Source: Micromonospora chokoriensis
GTDB lineage: Bacteria; Actinomycetota; Actinomycetes; Mycobacteriales; Micromonosporaceae
DNA: 64,000 nt
Assembly: GCF_000718555.1 (NCBI RefSeq)
Contig: NZ_JOAN01000023.1
Span: 78,195 to 142,194, forward strand
Direction of reading: 5' to 3'
The position numbers and the translations under genes were made by a program. The notes under the pieces were generated by a model that searched no databases, was not told where the DNA came from, and was given only the letters and a program-made list of their open reading frames with translations. This document shows positions 35,089 through 43,269 of this stretch, piece by piece (positions within the stretch are counted from its first letter, which is position 1; each line of letters opens with the position of its first letter).

Positions 35089-36912
35089 GTGAAACCATTC
35101 CGGATGTCGGGCCGGCGACCGCTCGCCGCGGCCGCCGTACTGGGACTGCTGTATGTACTCGCGGCGCCGGCGTCCGCCGCAGCCGCCACCCCGATCGGGA
35201 CGGATGCGCCGGGTACGGCCGGACATCAGCCGAGGTACGAGCGGAAACTGATCGGGAAGGGCACCCCGGACGAGTGCTTCGCCGGTGTCGGTGTGGCCTA
35301 TCCACCCGGTCCTCCGTGCGCTACCGGCCAGTCGAAGGTGAACCAGTCCTACCTGTGGGGCATGACCCAGACCGAGCAGAGCCTGTGGTTCGGCACCGGC
35401 GCGAACGTCAACTGCTTGACCAGCGGGCGCAACCTGCGCAACACGACACCGAACGTCAACGACGACTGGGTGTGCGAGTACGGCGAGAGCCAGATCGCGA
35501 AGCGCAACCCAACCCTGCCCGCCACTCTCGGCGACCATCGCCCGCCTCGGTTGTACACGTACGACAAACGTTCGCGGCGGTTGACGGAGAAGACCGACGC
35601 GGTGAAGAGCGCCTCCACCACCGACGCCAACCGGCTGAGCACGACCGCCGGAATCCGGGCCGCCGGCACCCATCAGGGGGTGGCGTTCCTGGGTGGGCCC
35701 GCACTGGGCGAGAGCATCAACCTGTTCGCCTTCGACACCGTCAGCGGAGCCTTCCTCGGCTCGGTCAACCTGCCGGCGTACGGCAACATCCGCCACTTCG
35801 TGGTGGCCGACGGCGCGCTCTATGCGGGTGTCGGGGTGGGCGCCAACGGCGGCAACCGGGGCCATGTGCTGCGCTGGACCGGCTCCCGGAGCAACCCGTT
35901 CAGCTTTGTCGAGGTCGCGAACCTGCCGGCCCAGGCAGCGGATCTCACCGTGCACGACGGGCGGATCTTCGTGACGACCTGGACGGGTTCCGGTGACGAC
36001 GCCCTGGCAGCGGCCGCGCCCGGCACGACCGACGAACCGCTGTCCGGGGTCGCCGGAGTGTGGATGAGCCCGAAGCTGTCGCAGGGGGAACGCGGCCTCA
36101 CGCCGGCCGACGCCGACAACTGGACCCAGGTCTGGTCGGTCGACGGGTACGAGCCCGATCCGGTCGTCGCCCGCACCTACGCCCTGGGTGGGCTCGCCTC
36201 CTACAACGGCTACCTCTACTGGGGCACGATGCACGTGCCGATGAAGGCGACCACGGTGCACATCGCGACCTACCCACCGGCGAACGAGGCCGCGCTGCGG
36301 GCCTCGGTGCGCGGCACGCAGCGGGCGATCAGCATCTTCCGAGGTAAGAGCTTCGGCGACCGCCACCAGCGGGTGGACCTGCTGTACGGGGCACCCCAGT
36401 TGCCCGCCTACGACCCGGCGGGCAACGGCGGCACGGGCCTCTGGGCCGCCGCCTCGACCGGATACACCCCGCTGTACGGCCCGTCGGGCATGGGCAACCC
36501 CTACAACAACTACACCTGGAAGATGGCGGTGGCGGGCGGGAAACTCTACGTGGGCACCATGGACTGGAGCTACATCTCCAAGGACCTGGGCCACGACACC
36601 GCCCGGCTGTTGGGTGTCACCGGCCCGGCCGCGGTCGAGTTCGGCGACGCCGCCGTGTTGGCCGACGACCCCCCGCCGGCACCGGTCTACGGCGGGGACC
36701 TGTTCGTCTTCGATTCCACCAGCAGACCGGCCACGGTGGTGGACAACAGTGGGCTCGGCAACTACCTGAACTACGGGATCCGCAACATGATCGCGGACGG
36801 GTCGACCCTCTACCTGGGCATGGCCAATCCGATGAATCTGCGTACCGACCCCGACGATGCCGTTCCCGAGGGCGGCTGGGAACTGATCCAGCTGAGTACG
36901 CGGCGCTGTTAG
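35089..36912 (+). CDS. Large secreted protein of unknown function
   Basis: 607 residues from GTG 35089 with GAGAGGA 8 nt upstream. A Sec signal peptide is clear (basic start, then LAAAAVLGLLYVLAAPASA, cleavage near res 28-32). The mature part has repeated beta-strand segments (FAFDTVSGAFLGSVNLP, YAGVGVGANGG, LYWGTMHVP, LYVGTMDWS, LYLGMANP), suggesting a beta-propeller-like fold, and several Cys residues. I do not recognise a catalytic motif. It lies inside the cluster between the sulfotransferase and a lipoprotein esterase, so it may bind, process or present the product outside the cell. It has no LPXTG or membrane anchor. Confidence 0.8.
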   Translation: MKPFRMSGRRPLAAAAVLGLLYVLAAPASAAAATPIGTDAPGTAGHQPRYERKLIGKGTPDECFAGVGVAYPPGPPCATGQSKVNQSYLWGMTQTEQSLWFGTGANVNCLTSGRNLRNTTPNVNDDWVCEYGESQIAKRNPTLPATLGDHRPPRLYTYDKRSRRLTEKTDAVKSASTTDANRLSTTAGIRAAGTHQGVAFLGGPALGESINLFAFDTVSGAFLGSVNLPAYGNIRHFVVADGALYAGVGVGANGGNRGHVLRWTGSRSNPFSFVEVANLPAQAADLTVHDGRIFVTTWTGSGDDALAAAAPGTTDEPLSGVAGVWMSPKLSQGERGLTPADADNWTQVWSVDGYEPDPVVARTYALGGLASYNGYLYWGTMHVPMKATTVHIATYPPANEAALRASVRGTQRAISIFRGKSFGDRHQRVDLLYGAPQLPAYDPAGNGGTGLWAAASTGYTPLYGPSGMGNPYNNYTWKMAVAGGKLYVGTMDWSYISKDLGHDTARLLGVTGPAAVEFGDAAVLADDPPPAPVYGGDLFVFDSTSRPATVVDNSGLGNYLNYGIRNMIADGSTLYLGMANPMNLRTDPDDAVPEGGWELIQLSTRRC

Positions 36913-36918
36913 CCGGTT

Positions 36919-36958
36919 GGCTCCGCCCGGGTGGCACAGCGGGAGCACGGGCGGAGCC
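36919..36958 (+). terminator. Stem-loop after the secreted protein gene
   Basis: GGCTCCGCCCG (36919-36929) pairs perfectly with 36948-36958 around an 18-nt loop, 7 nt after the stop. There is no U-run, so it may be an attenuating or processing hairpin rather than a full terminator. Confidence 0.55.
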
Positions 36959-37026
36959 ATCCACACTGAACACAAACCAGTGCAGATCCTTACAAATCCC
37001 GAACATTGATATGTAAGGGTGCGATT

Positions 37027-38049
37027 ATGGTAAAGATTAGTAGATCTTGGACACGTCGCGTGGGACGGCGCAGTCGGTGGCAACACCCGCTCGCGGTCCT
37101 GCCGCTCGTCGGAGCGCTCACCCTGCTGGCCGGCTGCGGGCTCATCCGGGACGACCCGGAGCAGCACGAGGTCGGACCGGTGTCCACCTTGCCCACCGGC
37201 TCCTCGGCGCACACCCTCGTGGTCGACGGGCAGACGCGCGGCTTCCGCCTCTACCGGCCGGCGAACCTCGCCCGATCGACCCCGGCGCCGCTCGTGGTCA
37301 TGCTGCACGGCGCGCTCGGCACCGGCAGCCAGGCGGAGACCTCCTACGGCTGGAACGCTCAGGCGGACCGGGAGGGCTTTGTCGTCGCGTATCCGGACGG
37401 GTTGAGCCGCTCCTGGGCGGTGAGCCCGGACTGCTGTGGCCCACCGGCCCGCGACGGCGTGGACGACGTGGCCTTCATCCAGCAACTGGTGGCCACGGTG
37501 GCCGACCAACTTCCGGTGGACCGCACCCGGATCTACGCCACCGGGATCTCCAACGGCGGGATGCTCGCATACCGCCTGGCGTGCGACACGAAGCTGTTCG
37601 CCGCGATCGGGCCGGTGGCGGCGACCCAACTCGGCCCGTGCCCGTCCCCGGCACCGATCTCCGTGATCCACATCCACGGGATGGCGGACCAGACAGTGCC
37701 GTTCGACGGTGGTCCGGGCAAGCGGGACAACGACGGAACCGGACGCAATCCGGTCAAGATCGACGGCCCGCCCACCCCCGACCTGCTCGGCCAGTGGCGT
37801 ACGACCGACGGATGCGGGGCTCCGCTGACCACGGTCTCGGGCCCGGTCCACACCTCGGCCGCCACCTGTCCCGAGGGACGGGCAGTCGAGCTGGTCACCG
37901 TTGACCACGCCGGCCACCAGTGGCCGGGTGCGGCCAGCCCCGCACCCGCGGCGCAACGCCTACTCGGTCTGGATCCGCCCGCGACCGCGCCGAACGCGAC
38001 CGAGACCATCTGGCGTTTCTTCGACGCACACCCTCGAACCGGCGGCTGA
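37027..38049 (+). CDS. Lipoprotein esterase, PHB depolymerase/feruloyl esterase (CE1) family
   Basis: 340 residues. The N-terminus has a basic stretch, a hydrophobic segment and the lipobox LLAGC (Cys37), so it should be lipid-anchored on the outer face of the membrane. The esterase part shows LHGALGTG (oxyanion), the nucleophile ATGISNGG (Ser175), and HAGHQWPG with the catalytic His, as in the LpqC/polyhydroxybutyrate depolymerase family. ATG 37027 follows AAGGG; an in-frame TTG 21 nt upstream is unlikely. In this cluster it may hydrolyse or transacylate the exported lipid, but it could equally act on an external ester. Confidence 0.88.
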   Translation: MVKISRSWTRRVGRRSRWQHPLAVLPLVGALTLLAGCGLIRDDPEQHEVGPVSTLPTGSSAHTLVVDGQTRGFRLYRPANLARSTPAPLVVMLHGALGTGSQAETSYGWNAQADREGFVVAYPDGLSRSWAVSPDCCGPPARDGVDDVAFIQQLVATVADQLPVDRTRIYATGISNGGMLAYRLACDTKLFAAIGPVAATQLGPCPSPAPISVIHIHGMADQTVPFDGGPGKRDNDGTGRNPVKIDGPPTPDLLGQWRTTDGCGAPLTTVSGPVHTSAATCPEGRAVELVTVDHAGHQWPGAASPAPAAQRLLGLDPPATAPNATETIWRFFDAHPRTGG

Positions 38050-38097
38050 ACCGCACCGGCGCCCATCCGTCCGACAGCTCAGGAGAGGAAGCAGCAG

Positions 38098-39240
38098 ATG
38101 GCCAGTAGTGGTGGCAGCCCGCCCGCGGTCGAGGTCACCGACCTCGTCAAGCGCTATCCCGGATGCACGACCGCAGCCGTGGACGGGCTGTCCTTCACGG
38201 TGGCCCCCGGCGAGATCTTCGGGCTGCTGGGACCCAACGGCGCCGGCAAGTCGACCACCATTGGCATCCTCACCACCCGGCTGCGGGCGTCCGCGGGCCG
38301 GGCGCTGGTCGGCGGGATCGACGTGGTCGGCGACCCGGTCGCGGCCCGTGCCCAGTTGGCCGTCGTACCTCAGCACAACAACCTGGACCGGTCGCTGACG
38401 CCACGACAGAACCTGCTGTACCACGCCGCGTACCACGGCGTCGGCCGCGCCGTACGCAACGCCCGGGCTGATGCGCTCCTGGACCGTTTCGGACTGACGG
38501 ATCGGGCCGACAAGCGGATCGAGGCGTACTCGGGCGGCATGGTGCAACGGCTGATGATCGCTCGCGCGCTGATCCACGAACCAGCGGTGCTCTTCCTCGA
38601 CGAGCCCACCAACGGCCTGGACCCGCAGTCTCGCCGGCTGATCTGGAGCCGGATCCGCGAGATGCGCGGACGCGGTGTGACGGTCGTGCTGACCACACAC
38701 CAGATGAACGCGGCCGCCGCTCTGGTCGACCGGGTCGGCATCGTCGACCACGGTCGGCTGCTCACCCTGGACACACCGGGCAATCTGGTCAAGGGTCTCG
38801 CCGGACGATCGATCCTCGACCTGACGGTCACCCCGGCCGCGCTCGACGAACCGGACGAGCTGCTGCGTGCGCTCTCCGAGGTCTCCGGCGTACGCAAAAG
38901 TGAACGGCTCGCCGCGGCCGCGCCGCCCGGCGCCGTGGCCGCCAAACTCCGTTCCGGCCTCGGCCTCGGCGGCGGCTCGGGGTTCGGCGCGGGCGCTCCC
39001 GCCGCACTGACCGCACTGACCGCGCTGGCCCGGGAGCGGGCGGTCGCCACGCTCGCCCCCGACCCGGGCGGGCGCGAGCGCGTCCGGATCCGGCTGCATC
39101 TCGCCGCCGACCCCGCCGCCGTGCTCGGGCCGGCGCTCACCGTCCTGACCACACGGTTGGCGACCCTCACCGACGTACACATCGCCGAGCCGAGCCTCGA
39201 GGACGTCTTCATCGGACTGACCGGAAGGGACCCACGGTGA
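38098..39240 (+). CDS. ABC transporter ATP-binding protein (DrrA-like)
   Basis: 380 residues. Walker A GPNGAGKST (res 45-53), the signature AYSGGM, Walker B LFLDEPTNGLDPQ and switch TTHQM are all present. The C-terminal extension beyond about res 225 is longer than in many DrrA proteins and includes an Ala/Gly-rich stretch near res 285-300. The stop overlaps the permease GTG start by 4 nt. With that permease it should form an exporter of the drug/lipid type, which fits export of the sulfated polyketide. Confidence 0.92.
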   Translation: MASSGGSPPAVEVTDLVKRYPGCTTAAVDGLSFTVAPGEIFGLLGPNGAGKSTTIGILTTRLRASAGRALVGGIDVVGDPVAARAQLAVVPQHNNLDRSLTPRQNLLYHAAYHGVGRAVRNARADALLDRFGLTDRADKRIEAYSGGMVQRLMIARALIHEPAVLFLDEPTNGLDPQSRRLIWSRIREMRGRGVTVVLTTHQMNAAAALVDRVGIVDHGRLLTLDTPGNLVKGLAGRSILDLTVTPAALDEPDELLRALSEVSGVRKSERLAAAAPPGAVAAKLRSGLGLGGGSGFGAGAPAALTALTALARERAVATLAPDPGGRERVRIRLHLAADPAAVLGPALTVLTTRLATLTDVHIAEPSLEDVFIGLTGRDPR

Positions 39241-40067
39241 CCGACCTCGATACCCCGCCGGTTGCGGCGATGAGCACCACGGCGACGCCTGCGAGACCCA
39301 GCACCCACCGGGTCTTCCTGGCCATTCTGCGCCGTGACCTGCTGGTCACCGCCAAGGAACTCTGGGTCATCCTGGTCCAGGTCGGCCTCACCCCGCTGTT
39401 CATGCTCTTCGTCTTCGTCAAGGTGCTCGGCGGGCAGGGCATCGTCGCCCGGAACTTCGCCGACCTGTTTCTACCCGGCATCATCGCGCTCGCCGCGCTC
39501 ACCACCGCGTTGCAGAGCGTCGCGCTGCCACTGGTCAAGGAGTTCGGCTTCACCCGGGAGATCGAGGACCGGCTACTCGCCCCGCTGTCGACGAACCTGG
39601 TCGCGGTCGGCAAGCTCGTGGTCGCGATGCTGCGCGGGCTCATCGCCGCAGCCCTCATCTACCCGCTGGGCGCACTGATGGTCGGCTCGGCCCCGTGGCA
39701 GCCCGGACGGTTACCGATGGTCCTGCTGACTGTCCTGCTCGGCGGATGGATCGGCGGCGGCATCGGCATGACGCTGGCGATGATTCTGCCCATCCAACGG
39801 ATCAACATTACGTTCTCGCTGGTCGTGACCCCGATCATCTGGACCGGTTGCATCCACTACCCGTGGCCGCGGCTCTCCTCGATGCCGTGGTTCCAGACGG
39901 TCACCGCCCTCAACCCGATGACCTACGTATCCGAGGGCGTACGCGGCGCCATGTTGCCCGACGTCGCGCACATACCGGCCTGGGTCTGTCTGCTGGTCCT
40001 GACCGGGGTGGCCGCATTGGTCACGGTCACCAGCGTACGAAGCTTCAGTCGTCGTGCCGTGCAGTGA
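39237..40067 (+). CDS. ABC-2 type exporter permease (DrrB-like)
   Basis: 276 residues with six hydrophobic segments, the ABC-2 signature region GFTREIEDRLLAPLS after the second helix, and LNPMTYVSEGVRGAM before the last helix, as in DrrB and Nod-type export permeases. The GTG start at 39237 overlaps the ATPase stop (GTGA), so translation of the two subunits is coupled. It is predicted to be an inner-membrane homodimer working with two copies of the ATPase. Confidence 0.92.
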   Translation: MTDLDTPPVAAMSTTATPARPSTHRVFLAILRRDLLVTAKELWVILVQVGLTPLFMLFVFVKVLGGQGIVARNFADLFLPGIIALAALTTALQSVALPLVKEFGFTREIEDRLLAPLSTNLVAVGKLVVAMLRGLIAAALIYPLGALMVGSAPWQPGRLPMVLLTVLLGGWIGGGIGMTLAMILPIQRINITFSLVVTPIIWTGCIHYPWPRLSSMPWFQTVTALNPMTYVSEGVRGAMLPDVAHIPAWVCLLVLTGVAALVTVTSVRSFSRRAVQ

Positions 40068-40104
40068 ACGGCACGATCCACGCGTCTACCGGAGGTGCTC
40101 GTCG

Positions 40105-40968
40105 ATGAACGTGCTGGAACCCCCCAGTTCAGCAGCCCCCGCGTCGGATGGAGCGTTCGCCGCCTGGTTGGCCGAGCGGGCCGGCCGGCTGCTGCTGCGC
40201 GTCCGCGCGGAGCACGGTCACGAGGACCCGGCCGCGTTGAAGCGCGCGGGTGATCGAGCGTCGCACCAACTGCTGCGCGACGAACTGGCACGGTGCAGGA
40301 GCGCCGACGCCGTGCTCTCGGAGGAGGACGACGGCGCGCGGCAGGCATGGGCCACGGGTACGGCCGGCCCCCCGCCGGAGCGGCTGGGCGCCAACCGGGT
40401 GTGGATCATCGACCCGTTGGACGGCACCCGCGAGTTCTCCGAGCCGGGCCGGACGGACTGGGCGGTGCATGTCGCACTCTGGCAACGGAACGCGCCGACG
40501 GAGCACCGCCTCGTTGCAGGCGCCATCGCCCTGCCGGCCCAGCTCCGTACCCTCGGCACCGAGGCACCCCCACCCCGACCGACGACGGTCAGCGGTCGGA
40601 CGATCCGGTTGGCGGCGAGTCGGAGTCGGCCGCCGGCGTTCTTGACAGAGTTGGCGGACGAGGTCGGTGCCGAGTTGGTGCCGATGGGGTCGGCCGGGGC
40701 GAAGATCGCCGCGGTTATCGGCGGTGAGGTCGACGCGTACGTGCACGCGGGTGGGCAGTACGAGTGGGATTCGGCGGCGCCGGTGGCGGTGGCGACGGCC
40801 ACGGGATTGCACGCCTCCCGAATCGATGGTTCCGCGTTGCGATACAACGAGCCTGATCCCCGGCTGCCGGACCTGGTGGTCTGCCGGCCGGAACTGGCCG
40901 CCCCACTCCTCGCCGCGCTGCGGCAACACCTGACCCTCAGGCCGGCGACGGCCACGGCAGCCGGTTGA
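40105..40968 (+). CDS. cysQ: 3'(2'),5'-bisphosphate nucleotidase (PAP phosphatase)
   Basis: 287 residues of the inositol monophosphatase/CysQ family. Metal-binding motifs are in order: SEEDD (Glu73/Glu74), the core IDPLDGT (Asp103, Asp106), and the late WDSAAP. CysQ removes the 3'-phosphate of PAP (or PAPS), relieving product inhibition of sulfotransferases. ATG 40105 has GGAGG 9 nt upstream. The gene ends 7 nt before cysD. With a sulfotransferase in the same run of genes its function as PAP recycler is well supported, though an assimilatory role is possible. Confidence 0.88.
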   Translation: MNVLEPPSSAAPASDGAFAAWLAERAGRLLLRVRAEHGHEDPAALKRAGDRASHQLLRDELARCRSADAVLSEEDDGARQAWATGTAGPPPERLGANRVWIIDPLDGTREFSEPGRTDWAVHVALWQRNAPTEHRLVAGAIALPAQLRTLGTEAPPPRPTTVSGRTIRLAASRSRPPAFLTELADEVGAELVPMGSAGAKIAAVIGGEVDAYVHAGGQYEWDSAAPVAVATATGLHASRIDGSALRYNEPDPRLPDLVVCRPELAAPLLAALRQHLTLRPATATAAG

Positions 40969-40975
40969 GGCCGCG

Positions 40976-41902
40976 ATGACGACAATCGACGCGACGCCCG
41001 CGGCGACGTACCGGGTGTCGCACCTGGACGCGATCGAGGCAGAAAGCATCTTCGTCATGCGCGAGGTGGTTGCCGAGCTGGAGCGCCCGGTCCTGCTCTT
41101 CTCCGGCGGCAAGGACTCGATCGTGATGCTCCGGCTGGCCCAGAAGGCGTTCGCGCCGGCCCGGATTCCGTTCCCGGTGATGCACATCGACACCGGGCAC
41201 AACTTCGACGAGGTGTTGGACTACCGGGACCAGCGGGTGGCCGAACTCGGCCTGCAGTTGGTGGTGGCGAGCGTACCCGAGGCGTTGGAGGCGGGCCTGG
41301 TCCGCGAATCCGCCGACGGGATGCGGAACCGCATCCAGACCCCCGTCTTGTTGGCGGCGGTGCAGAAGTACCGGTTCGACGCGTTGTTCGGCGGGGCACG
41401 GCGGGACGAGGAGAAGGCCCGGGCCAAGGAGCGGATGTTCAGCTTCCGGGACGACTTCGGTCAGTGGGATCCGAAGAACCAGCGGCCGGAGCTTTGGTCG
41501 TTGTACAACGGTCGACATCATCCGGGCGAGTCAATCCGGGTGTTCCCGTTGTCGAACTGGACCGAGTTGGATATTTGGCACTACATCGCCCAGGAGCGGC
41601 TGGCGTTGCCGTCGATCTACTACGCCCACGAACGTACGGTGATCGAACGCGACGGAATGCTCTACGCCGTGAACGAGTTCATCACGCCCCGGGGGTCGGA
41701 GGAGCCGTTCAAGGCGCGGGTGCGGTACCGGACCGTCGGCGACGCCTCGTGCACGGCGGCGGTGATGTCCGAGGCGGACACCGTGGACCTGGTGATCGAG
41801 GAGGTCGCGGCGACCCGGATCACCGAGCGGGGGGCGACCCGGGGCGACGACCGGGTGAGTGAGGCCGCGATGGAAGACCGCAAGCGGGAAGGCTACTTCT
41901 GA
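40976..41902 (+). CDS. cysD: Sulfate adenylyltransferase subunit 2
   Basis: 308 residues with the PP-loop ATP pyrophosphatase motif FSGGKDS (res 42-48), MHIDTGHNFDEV, and the C-terminal RYRTVGDASCTAAV typical of CysD. With CysN it converts sulfate and ATP to adenosine 5'-phosphosulfate (APS). It starts 7 nt after cysQ, and its stop shares one base with the cysN start (TGATG). The length matches the family. Confidence 0.95.
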   Translation: MTTIDATPAATYRVSHLDAIEAESIFVMREVVAELERPVLLFSGGKDSIVMLRLAQKAFAPARIPFPVMHIDTGHNFDEVLDYRDQRVAELGLQLVVASVPEALEAGLVRESADGMRNRIQTPVLLAAVQKYRFDALFGGARRDEEKARAKERMFSFRDDFGQWDPKNQRPELWSLYNGRHHPGESIRVFPLSNWTELDIWHYIAQERLALPSIYYAHERTVIERDGMLYAVNEFITPRGSEEPFKARVRYRTVGDASCTAAVMSEADTVDLVIEEVAATRITERGATRGDDRVSEAAMEDRKREGYF

Positions 41903-43209
41903 TGGGCACGACCGCGGTTCCGGTGGCCGAGGGCGCGGCGCCCGAAGGCAGGGCGATGGACCTGTTGCGGTTCGCGACGGCGGGCAGCGTCGACGACGGT
42001 AAGTCGACGCTGATCGGCCGGTTGCTCTACGACACGAAGTCGTTGTTCACCGACCAGTTGGCAGCCGTGGAGGCCGTCAGCGCGGCCAAGGGCGACGAGT
42101 ACACGAATCTGGCGTTGCTGACCGACGGCCTGCGGGCAGAGCGGGAGCAGGGCATCACGATCGACGTGGCGTACCGGTATTTCGCCACACCCCGGCGGAA
42201 GTTCATCATCGCCGACACCCCCGGACACATCCAATACACCCGGAACATGGTCACCGGTGCCTCCACCGCCGACCTGGCGTTGATCCTGGTCGACGCCCGT
42301 AAGGGTTTGGTCGAGCAGTCCCGCCGGCACGCGTTCCTGTGTTCGTTGCTGCGGGTGCCGCACCTGGTGTTGTGTGTGAACAAGATGGACCTGGTGGACT
42401 GGTCGCAGGAGGTGTTCGAGCGGATCTCGGATGAGTTCACCGCCTTCGCGGCGAAGCTGGAGGTTCCGGACCTCGCCGTCGTCCCGGTCTCGGCGTTGCA
42501 CGGCGACAACATCGTGACCCGCTCGGAGCACACCCCGTGGTACGAGGGCCCGTCACTGCTGCACTACCTGGAGCGGGTGCACATCGCCTCCGACCGGAAC
42601 CTGGTCGACGTCCGGTTCCCGGTGCAGTATGTGATCCGCCCGCAGTCGACCACGATCACCGACTACCGGGGTTACGCCGGGCAGGTCGCTTCGGGTGTGT
42701 TGAAGCCGGGGGACGAGGTTCTGGTTCTCCCCTCCGGGTTCACCTCCCGGATCGCGGGGATCGAGACCGCGGACGGGCCGGTCACCGAGGCGTACCCGCC
42801 GATGTCAGTCACGGTCCGGTTGACCGACGAGATCGACATTTCCCGGGGCGACCTGATCTGCCGGCCGAACAATGGCCCGGCAGTCGCGCAGGACATCGAG
42901 GCGATGATTTGCTGGATGGACGAGAGCACTCCGCTGCGTCCCGGCGCGAAGTACACCATCAAGCACACCACTCGTACCGCCCGGGCCGTGATCCGCGAGC
43001 TGCACTACCGACTTGAGGTTAACTCGCTGCATCGTGACGAGGCTGCCCCTGAACTCGGACTCAATGAAATCGGCCGCGTCCGCATGCGTACTACCGTCCC
43101 GCTCCTCGCCGACGAATACCGGCGTAACCGCACCACCGGTGGTTTCATCCTGATCGACGAAACCACCAACCGCACCATCGCTGCCGGAATGATCGTCGAC
43201 ACCAATTGA
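41902..43209 (+). CDS. cysN: Sulfate adenylyltransferase subunit 1 (GTPase)
   Basis: 435 residues, EF-Tu-like. P-loop GSVDDGKST (res 28-36), DTPGHIQYTRNM and NKMDLVDW give the G1, G3 and G4 elements; beta-barrel domains follow. GTP hydrolysis drives APS formation by CysD. The protein ends at the normal CysN C-terminus, so there is no fused APS-kinase (CysC) domain as in CysNC of mycobacteria. No separate cysC or cysH is visible, so PAPS formation must rely on a kinase elsewhere. Confidence 0.95.
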   Translation: MGTTAVPVAEGAAPEGRAMDLLRFATAGSVDDGKSTLIGRLLYDTKSLFTDQLAAVEAVSAAKGDEYTNLALLTDGLRAEREQGITIDVAYRYFATPRRKFIIADTPGHIQYTRNMVTGASTADLALILVDARKGLVEQSRRHAFLCSLLRVPHLVLCVNKMDLVDWSQEVFERISDEFTAFAAKLEVPDLAVVPVSALHGDNIVTRSEHTPWYEGPSLLHYLERVHIASDRNLVDVRFPVQYVIRPQSTTITDYRGYAGQVASGVLKPGDEVLVLPSGFTSRIAGIETADGPVTEAYPPMSVTVRLTDEIDISRGDLICRPNNGPAVAQDIEAMICWMDESTPLRPGAKYTIKHTTRTARAVIRELHYRLEVNSLHRDEAAPELGLNEIGRVRMRTTVPLLADEYRRNRTTGGFILIDETTNRTIAAGMIVDTN

Positions 43210-43215
43210 CTACGG

Positions 43216-43261
43216 GAAGGGCCCCTCCCGCTACCGGAAATCGGAGCGGGAAGGGCCCTTC
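43216..43261. terminator. Bidirectional stem-loop between cysN and the subtilase gene
   Basis: A 17-nt arm (43216-43232) pairs with 43245-43261 with one mismatch; the arms read GAAGGGCCCCTCCCGCT and AGCGGGAAGGGCCCTTC. It sits between two convergent genes, 7 nt after cysN and 9 nt from the subtilase stop. No T-run is present on either side. Confidence 0.75.
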
Positions 43262-43269
43262 GTCACGTC

